Shown: positions 8,490 to 16,886, counted from the first letter of the stretch. The stretch is 64,000 nucleotides of DNA from Pseudarthrobacter sp. NamE5 (GCF_005796225.1 NZ_VAHO01000012.1:1-64000); one strand, 5' to 3'. Program-made: numbers and translations. The notes: generated from the letters alone by a model not told the origin.

Positions 8490-8519
8490 TTGACGTGGAT
8501 CACATTCGGGTTCTACCGT
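8490..8519 (+). promoter_or_regulatory. Likely leaderless promoter of the reductase fusion
   Basis: TTGACG (8490-8495) and TACCGT (8514-8519) are 18 bases apart. The -10 ends six bases before ATG 8526, so transcription should start at or next to the start codon. No Shine-Dalgarno is visible there. Leaderless mRNAs are common in actinobacteria. Confidence 0.5.
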
Positions 8520-8525
8520 TGTGGC

Positions 8526-9476
8526 ATGCAAGAAACACTCAATGACGCCGTGACCGCCGCTTGGATTGCAGCTTGGGATGAGGGTGATGTCACCGCATTC
8601 GACGCCATCGTGACCCCGGACTACCAGCGTGAGAGCACCGGTACGAAGAAGGTGTCCGGGCTGAAGGAGTTGCAGCAGGAAATCCTTGACGTCCGGGCTG
8701 CGTTCCCGGACTTGACCACCCGCATCGAGAAGGTCATCGCCAACGGCGACGACATGGCCATCTTCTGGAAGTCGACCGGAACCTTCACTCACCCGCTTAG
8801 AGGCGTCCCGCCCACAGGCCGCGTGGTGGAAACCCGCGGCTCCAATGCCCTGACCCTCCGCGACGGGCGCATCGCCCACGAACAGGTGACCTGGGACGCC
8901 GTCGAACTCCTCGCCCACGTGGGCATCCCCTCCCTCGGTTCCGCCTTCGAGGAAGAAACCCCGGAAGTCGTCGTCGACAACCTGTCCGGCAACCTGCCGC
9001 AGGACATCATGAAGGGATTCAACCGGCAGTTCATCACCGGCGTCACCGTCGTGACAACCGTTGATGAAGAAGGCAACCCAAAGGGCCTTGCCGCCAACTC
9101 CTACGCCTCGATTTCCCTGGACCCCCCGCTCGTTCTCGTCTGCGTCCAGAAGACGTCGTCGACCTATCCCGCCCTTTTCCAGTCGTCCCACTTCGGCATT
9201 AACATCCTCAGCAATGACCAGCTGGGAACCGTTAAGACCTTCGCTTCAAAGACCCCGGACAAGTTCGCTGACCTTCAATGGCACGCCGGCCCCAACGGCG
9301 TACCGCTCATCGACGGATCAGCAGCATCCCTCGAGGCCGAAATCAAGGAACGCTTCCAGGCCAAAACCCACACCATTTTCGTTGGCCGGGTCCGGCACGC
9401 AGAAGTCGCGGAAGCGGATCCCATGATTTACAAAGCAGGCCACTTCTTCGACGGTGCCCGGCTCGAGGAACTCTGA
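8526..9476 (+). CDS. SnoaL-like domain fused to flavin reductase
   Basis: A 316-residue two-domain protein. Residues 1-135 form a SnoaL/ester-cyclase-like NTF2 fold (YQRESTG, AFPDLTTRIE, FTHPLRG); residues 136-158 are an acidic linker; residues 159-316 are an HpaC/RutF-type flavin reductase (GVTVVTT at 172-178, GLAANSYASISLDPP at 187-201). The reductase half probably supplies FMNH2 to the LLM monooxygenase encoded in the divergent operon. The SnoaL half could bind or cyclise the product. I chose ATG 8526 over 8490 because the latter lies in the promoter. Confidence 0.83.
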   Translation: MQETLNDAVTAAWIAAWDEGDVTAFDAIVTPDYQRESTGTKKVSGLKELQQEILDVRAAFPDLTTRIEKVIANGDDMAIFWKSTGTFTHPLRGVPPTGRVVETRGSNALTLRDGRIAHEQVTWDAVELLAHVGIPSLGSAFEEETPEVVVDNLSGNLPQDIMKGFNRQFITGVTVVTTVDEEGNPKGLAANSYASISLDPPLVLVCVQKTSSTYPALFQSSHFGINILSNDQLGTVKTFASKTPDKFADLQWHAGPNGVPLIDGSAASLEAEIKERFQAKTHTIFVGRVRHAEVAEADPMIYKAGHFFDGARLEEL

Positions 9477-9596
9477 CCCCACTCGTAAGCGCCCAAGGCC
9501 CCGCCGCCCCCGGGCGGGACCAGGACAGGACACACCACCATCCCCCCAGGGAACCATCACCTTCCAACCCATGCAGCGTTGCATCTGGAGCACCCC

Positions 9597-11276
9597 ATGA
9601 CCCACACACAAAATGCCGAGGACCTGATGGACACGACCAACCCAGGCACGGGCGCGAGCCCAACAGTCCTCGACTCCCCCAACGGCGACGGACCAATCAT
9701 CGAAACACCGATGGCCAAGGCCGACCGCCTCCGCGGCAAGCCCGGTGCAGTCTTCTGGGCATCCGTCGGCTCTATCGGCGCCTTCACGGCCTGGGCATCA
9801 CTCTCCCCCGCGAGCCTCAGCGCTGTCATGACCACAGCAATGGACTGGGTAGCCCAGAGCGTGGGCTGGAGCTACCTGGTGGTCACCCTCGGCTGCATTG
9901 GGCTGCTCATCTACATTGGCCTCAGCCGGTTCGGCCGCATCCGCCTCGGCGCCCAGGACGCCAAACCTGAATTCAGCACCTGGGCCTGGCTGGCCATGAT
10001 CCTCTCGGCCGTCATGGGCATCGGACTGATCAGCTACGGCGTAGCCGAGCCCATCTCGCACTTCGCTTCCCCACCGCACGGCCTGGCCCAGGCCGGCACC
10101 ATGGAAGCCGCCGTCCGCGCAATGCAGTTCTCCTACTTCGACTGGGGCCCCCACGCCTGGGCAGTATTCGGCGTCTTCGGCCTCGCGATCGCCTACTCCA
10201 CGCACTGCCGCAACAACGCCGGACTGGTGTCCCCCATGCTCCGCCCGGTCTTCGGCAAGCTGGTGGACGGCTGGTTCGGCAAGATGATAGACGTCTTCGC
10301 CATCATCGCTACCCTGTTCGGAACCACCACATCGCTCGGCCTGGGTGCCTCGCAGATTGGTGAGGGCATCAACCGCGTGTTCGGCATCCCCTCCAGCCTC
10401 TTCGGACAGATCCTCATCATTGCCGTCATCACCGTGATCTTCACACTGTCAGCCCTGTCAGGTGTCCACCGCGGCGTCAAGTACCTCAGCCAAGGAACCA
10501 TGGTCCTGTCCGTCGGCCTGGCAGTCTATGTGCTGTTCACCGGCCCCACCAACTTCATCTCCAACCTCTTCTTCCGCTCGCTCGGCGAATACCTCAGCGG
10601 CTTCTTCGCCGTCAGCCTGCTCACCCCAGGCACACCCGAAGACGTCCAGTGGATGCAGTGGTGGACCTACTTCATGATGGCCTGGTGGCTGAGCTGGGGC
10701 GCGTTCGTCGGCGTATTCCTCGCCAAAATCTCCAAGGGACGCACCATTCGCGAATTCGTCGCAGGCGTCATGATCGTCCCCAGCGTCGTTTTTTTCGCCT
10801 GGTTCACCATCTTCGGCGGCACCGCCATCAAGTTCGACATGAACAACGGCGGCCAGATCGGCGCAGCAGCCCTCGAAGACGTCAACTCGGCCTTCTTCGC
10901 CACCCTCGCCGGGCTTCCGCTCTCCGGCCTGACCTCCATCGTGGCCATCTTCCTGGTGGTGATGTACTTCGTCTCCGGCGCCGACGCGAACACCTTTGTC
11001 TTGAGCATGATGTCCTCCCGCGGCACACTGAACCCAACCAAACCCGTCCTCACCACCTGGGGCCTGCTGACCGGCCTGTGCGCAGTGGTGCTCCTCATCG
11101 TAGGCGGCCTAAGCGCCCTCCAGCAGGCGGCCATGCTCTCCGCCCTGCCGTTCACCGTAATCGTCGCACTCCTGGGCGTCGGCCTGGTCAAGGAACTACG
11201 GAACGACCCCCGCTTCGACCGCACCCGCTCCGTCACCCAAAGCGACCTCAACAAGATCCTCACGCCCAACGCGTAA
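9597..11276 (+). CDS. BCCT-family (betaine/carnitine/choline) transporter
   Basis: A 559-residue secondary transporter with 12 predicted helices and BCCT hallmarks: GIGLISYGVAEP in the second or third helix and the Trp-rich WWTYFMMAWWLSWGAF segment. ATG 9597 has GGAG seven bases upstream. BCCT carriers import quaternary ammonium or zwitterionic compounds. It lies between the reductase fusion and a succinate-semialdehyde dehydrogenase, with short gaps, so it probably imports the cluster's substrate. It lacks the long regulatory C-terminal tail of osmosensing BetP, which favours a catabolic role. Confidence 0.92.
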   Translation: MTHTQNAEDLMDTTNPGTGASPTVLDSPNGDGPIIETPMAKADRLRGKPGAVFWASVGSIGAFTAWASLSPASLSAVMTTAMDWVAQSVGWSYLVVTLGCIGLLIYIGLSRFGRIRLGAQDAKPEFSTWAWLAMILSAVMGIGLISYGVAEPISHFASPPHGLAQAGTMEAAVRAMQFSYFDWGPHAWAVFGVFGLAIAYSTHCRNNAGLVSPMLRPVFGKLVDGWFGKMIDVFAIIATLFGTTTSLGLGASQIGEGINRVFGIPSSLFGQILIIAVITVIFTLSALSGVHRGVKYLSQGTMVLSVGLAVYVLFTGPTNFISNLFFRSLGEYLSGFFAVSLLTPGTPEDVQWMQWWTYFMMAWWLSWGAFVGVFLAKISKGRTIREFVAGVMIVPSVVFFAWFTIFGGTAIKFDMNNGGQIGAAALEDVNSAFFATLAGLPLSGLTSIVAIFLVVMYFVSGADANTFVLSMMSSRGTLNPTKPVLTTWGLLTGLCAVVLLIVGGLSALQQAAMLSALPFTVIVALLGVGLVKELRNDPRFDRTRSVTQSDLNKILTPNA

Positions 11277-11368
11277 CACCTGTCAGTAAGACTCCCTGTG
11301 GTTGAGCCTGCCCAAACGAGACAGGCTCAACCACCGATCCACGACCTTTTCTCTCCCCAAGGAGCACC

Positions 11369-12874
11369 ATGTCTCTTGCCCCTTCCCTTTCTCCCGCTGT
11401 CTCCTCCGAGCGGGAGGCCTCCCTGCTCGCCTCGGTGCCCACCGGCCTTCTGATTGGTGGTGAGTGGCGGGACGCGTCCGACGGCGGGACGTTCGACGTG
11501 CACGACCCCGCCACCGGTAAGGTCCTCGCCACCCTCGCGTCCGCCACAAGTGAGGACGCGGTGGCCGCCCTGGACGCGGCCGACGTTGCCCAGGCCGCTT
11601 GGGCGCGCACCGCACCCCGGGTCCGGGCGGAAATCCTCCGCCGGGCCTTCGACCTGGTTATCGAGCGGGCCGAGGACTTCGCCCTGCTGATGACTTTGGA
11701 AATGGGCAAGCCCCTGGCCGAAGCCCGCGGCGAGGTGACCTACGGGGCGGAGTTCCTGCGCTGGTTCTCAGAGGAAACAGCCCGCGACTACGGCCGGTAC
11801 CTCACTACGCCTGAGGGGAAGAACAAGATCCTGGTCCAGCACAAACCGGTCGGACCCTGCCTGCTCATCACGCCGTGGAACTTCCCGCTTGCGATGGCCA
11901 CGCGCAAGGTCGCCCCGGCCGTCGCGGCCGGCTGCACCATGGTGCTGAAGCCCGCGAAGCTCACCCCGCTCACGTCGCAGTACTTCGCGCATACCATGAT
12001 CGACGCCGGCCTGCCTGCAGGGGTCCTGAACGTCGTGTCTTCCTCCTCGGCGTCCGGAGTCTCCGGGCCGCTGCTGAAAGACTCCCGGCTCCGGAAAGTC
12101 TCCTTCACCGGCTCCACCCCGGTCGGCAAACGCCTCATGGTCGACGCCGCCCAAAACGTGCTCCGCACCTCGTTGGAACTCGGCGGCAACGCCCCCTTCA
12201 TCGTCTTCGAGGACGCCGACCTTGACGCCGCGGTCGAGGGAGCGGTGGCCGCGAAGATGCGGAACATGGGCGAAGCCTGCACCGCCGCCAACCGCTTCCT
12301 CGTCCACGCATCCGTTGCTCAGGAGTTCACCCGGAAGTTCGCCGCCGCGATGGGAGCCCTGACCACCGGCCGCGGCACCGACCCGAACACCAATGTCGGT
12401 CCGCTGATTGACGCCGGCGCCCGGGATGACGTGCACGCTTTGGTGAGCGCCGCGGTCGACGCTGGGGCGGTTGCGGTTACTGGTGGGGCGCCGGTGGACG
12501 GGGCGGGATACTTTTACCAGCCCACCGTCCTCGCCGACGTCCCCAAGGACGCGGCAATCTTGGGCCAGGAAATCTTCGGACCTGTCGCCCCCGTCACCAC
12601 TTTCACCACCGAGGAAGAAGCCATCAAACTGGCCAACGCCTCCGAGTACGGGCTCGCGTCCTACCTTTACAGCCGCGACTTAAACCGTCTCCTACGGGTC
12701 GCCGAGCAGATTGAATTCGGCATGGTCGGATTCAACGCCGGCGTCATCTCCAACGCAGCAGCCCCCTTCGGCGGCGTCAAACAGTCAGGGCTCGGCCGTG
12801 AAGGCGGCAGTGAAGGCATCGCCGAATACACCACCACCCAATACATCGGCATCGCAAACCCCTACGGCAGCTAA
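11369..12874 (+). CDS. gabD: NAD(P)-dependent succinate-semialdehyde dehydrogenase
   Basis: ALDH of 501 residues with catalytic Cys304 (GEACTAANRF), Glu270 (LELGGNAPF) and Asn171 (TPWNFP). The CTAANRF context and SASGVSGPLL segment are typical of SSADH/GabD. AAGGAG precedes the ATG. Oxidises succinate semialdehyde to succinate, so it would link the upstream catabolic cluster to the TCA cycle. It is the third plus-strand gene after the reductase fusion and transporter. Assignment as SSADH is by similarity; other short semialdehydes are possible. Confidence 0.85.
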   Translation: MSLAPSLSPAVSSEREASLLASVPTGLLIGGEWRDASDGGTFDVHDPATGKVLATLASATSEDAVAALDAADVAQAAWARTAPRVRAEILRRAFDLVIERAEDFALLMTLEMGKPLAEARGEVTYGAEFLRWFSEETARDYGRYLTTPEGKNKILVQHKPVGPCLLITPWNFPLAMATRKVAPAVAAGCTMVLKPAKLTPLTSQYFAHTMIDAGLPAGVLNVVSSSSASGVSGPLLKDSRLRKVSFTGSTPVGKRLMVDAAQNVLRTSLELGGNAPFIVFEDADLDAAVEGAVAAKMRNMGEACTAANRFLVHASVAQEFTRKFAAAMGALTTGRGTDPNTNVGPLIDAGARDDVHALVSAAVDAGAVAVTGGAPVDGAGYFYQPTVLADVPKDAAILGQEIFGPVAPVTTFTTEEEAIKLANASEYGLASYLYSRDLNRLLRVAEQIEFGMVGFNAGVISNAAAPFGGVKQSGLGREGGSEGIAEYTTTQYIGIANPYGS

Positions 12875-12921
12875 CTTCCGAACGCTTTGTTGGGATCGGC
12901 TGGGATTCAAAAGAGACAACT

Positions 12922-13128
12922 ATGGCGAAAAGCGACATCGAATGGAGTTCTCTGATAGGACAGACTGTCGAACTTCAGCGACGCGGGCGGACAGTCCGAC
13001 GCGGAAGAGTGGACGCCGCGGCGGCCGACTCGTCGATGATGTGGCTGCAACCCGACGTGCCACATGACAGGCAATTGATCACGCAGGGCGATGGTTATGG
13101 CATCAAAGTCCTGGGATGCCATGACTAG
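12922..13128 (+). CDS. Small hypothetical protein
   Basis: A 68-residue basic/acidic protein that I do not recognise. It has an RRGRTVRRGRV stretch around residues 20-30 and no membrane segment or signal peptide. It overlaps the following 57-codon ORF by eight bases (ATGACTAG), consistent with coupled translation, which supports both being real. Located at the left edge of the decayed element after gabD, with a strong hairpin downstream. Confidence 0.5.
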   Translation: MAKSDIEWSSLIGQTVELQRRGRTVRRGRVDAAAADSSMMWLQPDVPHDRQLITQGDGYGIKVLGCHD

Positions 13129-13294
13129 CGCACCCGGATTGCCCAGATGGGCCCTCCAGCGGGTGTCTGCCTATCTGAATGATCAAAGCAGGTGCGGCGA
13201 AGGCAAGCCCGACCCACTGCATCTCGCTCAACGAACGGGCATAAGCAAGAGCCTGGCTCGCCGCTGCCTTCGTGAATTACAGCAGCGCCCCTAG
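13121..13294 (+). CDS. Small winged-HTH-like protein
   Basis: A 57-residue protein. The C-terminal half (LHLAQRTGISKSLARRCLRE) looks like a helix-turn-helix with a recognition helix. ATG 13121 lies inside the end of the previous ORF. The pair could be a small regulator and its partner, but no function can be assigned. The open frame extends upstream to 13091 without a better start. Confidence 0.45.
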   Translation: MTSAPGLPRWALQRVSAYLNDQSRCGEGKPDPLHLAQRTGISKSLARRCLRELQQRP

Positions 13295-13336
13295 CGGACA
13301 CTTCGAGCTAAAACGATCGCGGTTGCGAAAAGACGA

Positions 13337-13380
13337 CAACAACCGATGCCCCGGAACGACTTCAGGGGCATCAGTTGTTG
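13337..13380. terminator. Hairpin after the small gene pair
   Basis: CAACAACCGATGCCCC (13337-13352) pairs with GGGGCATCAGTTGTTG (13365-13380) with a single mismatch and a 12-base loop. It lies about 40 bases past the 57-codon ORF. No T-tract follows on the plus strand. It may terminate either the small gene pair or the mosaic pseudogene that comes from the opposite side. Confidence 0.6.
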
Positions 13381-13427
13381 CGTTGAGGCACACCCCAACC
13401 TGACGTCAGGCCGCTCCTCCAAGCACG

Positions 13428-13910
13428 TCAGAATAGGGTGCGAACGCCAGTTTCTGCACATGTCCAGCGGCAAGTCTTAGATTCAAACCTGACTGCCGTC
13501 CTTGTTGCTGAGCTTGTGTCGGCGGGTGCCTGACAATTGTGGAACAGCTTGTTGCGCAACTGTCCAAACGCCGTCTGGACCCGCCTGTCCGAGCCTTGCC
13601 TGTCCTCGAATCGGCGCCAATAGTTGCCGAACGTACGGATGGCATGGGCGGTCTTCTGTGCAAAAGCGCTAATGAGGCCCTTCTCGTGCATCGCGTCAAT
13701 CTTCTTGAACAAAGACCCGGACGTGATCTCATGATCCTTGGCCACTGCCTCGATGACCGATCGCGCCATCAGAATCGCTGACATGTAGGCGGCAATGCTG
13801 TTGCACTTATGGGCTTGTGACGCAGGCCTCGCAACATGCTCCGGAACGTCCGGATATTCCTGACCTTCCACAAACTTCGGATACCAATAGGTCGGTTCTG
13901 TTTCATTCCA
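13428..13910 (-). pseudogene. DUF4145 protein fragment
   Basis: The reading frame encodes a DUF4145-like segment: YPDVPEHV, AHKCNSIAAYMSAILMARS, VIEAVAKDHEITSGSLFKKI, MHEKGLI, then a divergent tail with a LRNKLFHNCQAPA block. The N-terminal part expected of DUF4145 proteins is missing and is replaced by HNH sequence upstream at about 13910. DUF4145 is common in defence- and nuclease-associated proteins. I treat this as the 3' remnant of a broken gene, though a chimeric product from a GTG at 13988 is formally possible. Confidence 0.6.
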
Positions 13911-14203
13911 AGCGCTCGTGTCCTGACCGCGGACGAAGTTGATGGTCGTGCCGGTGTACTTGTCGGCGAGGGCGCCGGTAGCGACCACACAGCTGCACGG
14001 CCCTTCACCGAAAGATCCTCCAGTTGGGCGAGAGCCTTGGCGGCCAACCCCGAATCAGCCGCATCGGGAGCAGCGCCGGCGCCTGAAGCAGAGGCGATGA
14101 CCTCAAAGGCATTAGCCGTGGCGTCGCCACCAGAGAGGGTGCCAGCCAGCAGAAGGGCGGCGAGAACGGAGACGGTTTTGGCGGGATAGGGGTTGGTCTT
14201 CAT
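13911..14203 (-). pseudogene. Deleted remnant of a secreted HNH endonuclease-family protein
   Basis: ATG 14203 begins a signal peptide (MKTNPYPAKTVSVLAALLLA) followed by LAQLEDLSVKGRA, the start of an HNH/DUF1524-type secreted nuclease. The expected PKTGY...CDTRN region is absent. At about 13991 the homology resumes in another frame with C-VVATGALADKYTGTTINF-VRGQDTSA, then stops before the catalytic QIDHVV segment, where DUF4145 sequence begins (about 13910). So it has an internal out-of-frame deletion and a lost active site. Confidence 0.65.
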
Positions 14204-14303
14204 GGTCCTTCTGCGACAGCGGAGATTTTTAACGCTAACTTTCACTCCGGCCCTGTACGGGCAGGCGGGCCATGGTGCCCGTCACACTCATCGATTCGGC
14301 AGG

Positions 14304-14579
14304 TCAATCCGCTGTGGCAAGCCTGACTCGTGCCCGGGTGCCGATAAGCTTCTCCTTTGCGGCTGGCCGTTGGCTTACAGCTGAGGACGTGCCTGAGCTG
14401 CCCGGCACGACCTCACTCAATTTCGCGATTTCCAGGATGTGCTCAGAAGTGAAGATGATTTTTTCCTTCCCCCAGCAAGCGTGCGGGAAGCGTCCGCTGG
14501 TCGCGCCGTCCCGCAACCATGATTCAGTGCAACGCATAAGGGCGGCCGCTTCGGCCGGCTCAAAGAATTCGATGTCCAT
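14304..14579 (-). CDS. Excisionase/MerR-like HTH protein
   Basis: A 91-residue protein with an N-terminal helix-turn-helix of the excisionase type (FFEPAEAAALMRCTESWLRD, roughly residues 5-24) and a KEKIIFTSEHILEIAKL segment. GGAGGT five to six bases upstream picks ATG 14579 over the earlier in-frame codons. It lies 75 bases beyond the integrase C-terminus on the same strand, the usual int-xis arrangement, so it is probably the directionality factor of the decayed element. Confidence 0.7.
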   Translation of the reverse strand: MDIEFFEPAEAAALMRCTESWLRDGATSGRFPHACWGKEKIIFTSEHILEIAKLSEVVPGSSGTSSAVSQRPAAKEKLIGTRARVRLATAD

Positions 14580-14654
14580 GGAGACCTCCATCCGCAAGAA
14601 TTTGGGTTCCACTTTCATGCCGGCAAAACGAGGCCTCGACGGGACCGAACACGA

Positions 14655-15783
14655 TCACCGTTGGAAGGCCGCCACACAGCGCTCCGTCGCGTCAGCTGCG
14701 ACCTGCAGCGCTTCCGGCATCAAATGCCCATAGACCTGCTCCGTCGTCTTCGTTGAGGCATGCCCGAGTCGGCGCGAGATGGTGAACAGAGGCACGCCGT
14801 CCTGTATCAGCCAGGATGCGTGGGTATGGCGTAAATCATGGATCCTCGGACTCTTCGTCAGCCCAACTGCCTGCGCCGTGCGAACGGCGGGGACCCAGTA
14901 GTGATGCCAGTAGAGCTTGTGAATGATCCGTTCGCCCTTCGGCGTCGTAAAAACGAGTTCCTTTCCCGAACGGCTGGCTACCAACGGGATCAGCAACTCC
15001 ACCAGCGCAGGGTTCAGGCCGATGGTGCGCTTGCCGGCACCGGTTTTCGTGGCACCAACGTAGAACTGCGATTGCCCGTCCCGTTTCCATGCCTTGTTAA
15101 TCCGTGCGGTGGGCGGCTTGCAGAGCAGGTCCACGTCCGCCACGGTCAATGCAGTGGTCTCGCCAAACCGGGTCCCGGTCATGACCAGGAAGTTGGTGAA
15201 AGCTTTGTACCGCTCCCCCATGCCTTCCATGATGAGGCTGACTTCCCGTGGGTGAGGAACATGGCCTCATCTTCAGCCTTCTCAATCGGTGGCAACTGCA
15301 CACCGCGGCAGGGATTGCGCGTGATGTAGCCCAGCATCTCAGCCGTGTTCATGGCGGCTGAGATCAGGCCATGGATGTTGTGGATCGTTTTCGGCGCAAG
15401 CCCTTGGCGCCCATCGCCTTCACCCAGTGGGCTATGAGCCGGTAGTCCAGCTTGTCCACCGGGACGTGCCCAATGTCGTTCCGTATGTGCCGGTCGAGCA
15501 TTACTTGGTACGTCTTGGTGGTTCCACTGGAGGGCCGGACCAGAAGGTCGATGTGTTCCTGGATGACTTCGGCCACAGTAGGTGGACGCTTGGCGTTGGT
15601 CAACATCGCGTGTTGCGCGACTTCGAAGGATTGAACGTTGGCGTCCAGGAGCCGTTTCAGAGTCTCGGCTTCAACCAGAGTGAGGACTGTTAGGCCCTGC
15701 TGTTCGCGGCTCTTGGGGTCCCGCCACAACACCATGTAGGACGTTGTGCCGTCCTTTTTGGTGCGTTTACGGATGCTTGCCAC
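14655..15783 (-). pseudogene. Tyrosine-recombinase integrase, two frameshifts
   Basis: Translation of three successive frames gives one integrase: GTG 15783 start (ASIRKRTKKDG), SAM-like core domain, and a catalytic domain with TRFGE Arg, HDLRHTH, LGHAS and Tyr in EQVYGH. A base is missing near 15395-15400 (after GAKGL; APKTIHNIHGLISAAM continues in the next frame). Another is missing near 15246-15250 (after FLTH; REVSLIMEG continues). Both shifts match single-base deletions. The catalytic part alone is open from 15230. It abuts the 3' end of tRNA-Leu, its likely attachment site. Confidence 0.85.
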
Positions 15784-15870
15784 ATAAAAACGGTACGCCG
15801 CTGTCAACACTTTGGGCGGTTTTGTCAACACATAAAGTGCAAACTGCCCGCTGACCTGCGGAAACACTGT

Positions 15871-15951
15871 GCCCGAGGTGGGACTCGAACCCACACACCT
15901 TTCGATACCGCATTTTGAGTGCGGCGCGTCTGCCAATTCCGCCACTCGGGC
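15871..15951 (-). tRNA. tRNA-Leu(CAA)
   Basis: An 81-base class II tRNA read from the minus strand: GCCCGAG acceptor paired with CTCGGGC, anticodon loop CTCAAAA giving anticodon CAA, a short variable arm and a GGTTCGAGTCC T-arm. CCA is not encoded. The integrase gene begins about 90 bases past its 3' end, marking it as the probable attB site. Confidence 0.95.
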
Positions 15952-15970
15952 GCGGAATACATGGAGCAAC

Positions 15971-15999
15971 ACAGTACGCCCACAGCTGATTGTGAGCAA
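15971..15999 (-). promoter_or_regulatory. Likely promoter of tRNA-Leu
   Basis: On the minus strand TTGCTC (15994-15999) and TACTGT (15971-15976) are 17 bases apart, 20 bases before the tRNA 5' end. Confidence 0.5.
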
Positions 16000-16154
16000 C
16001 GCGATCGCTTCACGTACGCGGAATTACTCTACATCCAGATAGGCTGAATTCCAGAATCGCGCCGCCGACGCCGCAACCGACCATGAAGATCAAGTACATC
16101 AGCGGGCGCACCTAAGATAGTGATGTTTCCGCCGTACCTTTCCAAGGAGATCCC

Positions 16155-16760
16155 GTGACTGAACAGACGGAGTCAAAACCCACGTCCCAGCCGGCGCGCC
16201 GCGTTGTTGTGGCCGAGGATGAAACCCTCATCCGCCTCGACATCATCGAAATCCTGCGCGGCGAAGGCTATGAGGTTGTGGGCGAAGCGGACAACGGTGA
16301 GAAGGCCGTCCAGCTCGCCGAGGAACTGAAGCCGGACCTGGTCCTGATGGACGTCAAGATGCCGGTGATGGACGGCATTTCCGCCGCGGAAAAGATCGTC
16401 AAGGCCCGCATTGCCCCTGTGGTGCTGCTGACCGCGTTCAGCCAGAAGGAACTGGTGGAGCGTGCCCGCGACGCCGGTGCCATGGCCTACGTCGTCAAGC
16501 CCTTCACCCCGGCAGACCTCATCCCGGCACTGGAGATTGCCCTCTCCCGGCACGAGGAGATCAAGGCACTCGAAAGCGAGGTCTCCGACCTCCAGGAGCA
16601 GTTCGCCACCCGCAAGCTGGTTGAGCGCGCGAAGAGCCTGCTGACCACCAAGATGGGCCTGACCGAACCGGAAGCTTTCCGCTGGATCCAGAAGACCTCC
16701 ATGGACCGCCGCCTGAGCATGCGCGAAGTGGCAGAAACCATTATCAACCAGGTCAACTAG
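16155..16760 (+). CDS. pdtaR: ANTAR-domain response regulator PdtaR
   Basis: A 201-residue regulator with an N-terminal receiver domain (acidic ED at 21-22, phospho-acceptor Asp66 in LMDVKMP, Thr in LLTAF, Lys in VVKPF) and a C-terminal ANTAR RNA-binding domain (LVERAKSLLTTKMGL through AETIINQ). It matches the mycobacterial Rv1626/PdtaR type, which antiterminates transcripts when phosphorylated by PdtaS; that kinase is not in this window. GTG start with AAGGAG five bases upstream. Neighbour pyk converges. Confidence 0.92.
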   Translation: MTEQTESKPTSQPARRVVVAEDETLIRLDIIEILRGEGYEVVGEADNGEKAVQLAEELKPDLVLMDVKMPVMDGISAAEKIVKARIAPVVLLTAFSQKELVERARDAGAMAYVVKPFTPADLIPALEIALSRHEEIKALESEVSDLQEQFATRKLVERAKSLLTTKMGLTEPEAFRWIQKTSMDRRLSMREVAETIINQVN

Positions 16761-16842
16761 CGCAGCTGGGCCCGGGAAAATTACGACGACGGGCCGAGCC
16801 ACGGACAGGTGAGTCACCAACCAGCCCAGTCACCACAGCGAA

Positions 16843-16872
16843 AAGGACCCCTGCCAGCCGGCAGGGGTCCTT
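16843..16872. terminator. Bidirectional terminator between pdtaR and pyk
   Basis: AAGGACCCCTGCC (16843-16855) and its exact complement (16860-16872) form a 13-bp stem with a 4-base loop, flanked by GCGAA/TTCGC. It lies between convergent genes. Confidence 0.9.
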
Positions 16873-16886
16873 CGCTTTGTCCGAAA

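Noticed and set aside
13988..13990. GTG 13988 as the start of a genuine 186-residue gene
   Set aside because: The N-terminal 25 residues are the interior of an HNH-family protein, so this is a fusion remnant rather than a native start.
15784..15999. N-terminal extension of the integrase frame across tRNA-Leu
   Set aside because: The translation runs through the tRNA antisense; the protein resembles integrases only from GTG 15783.
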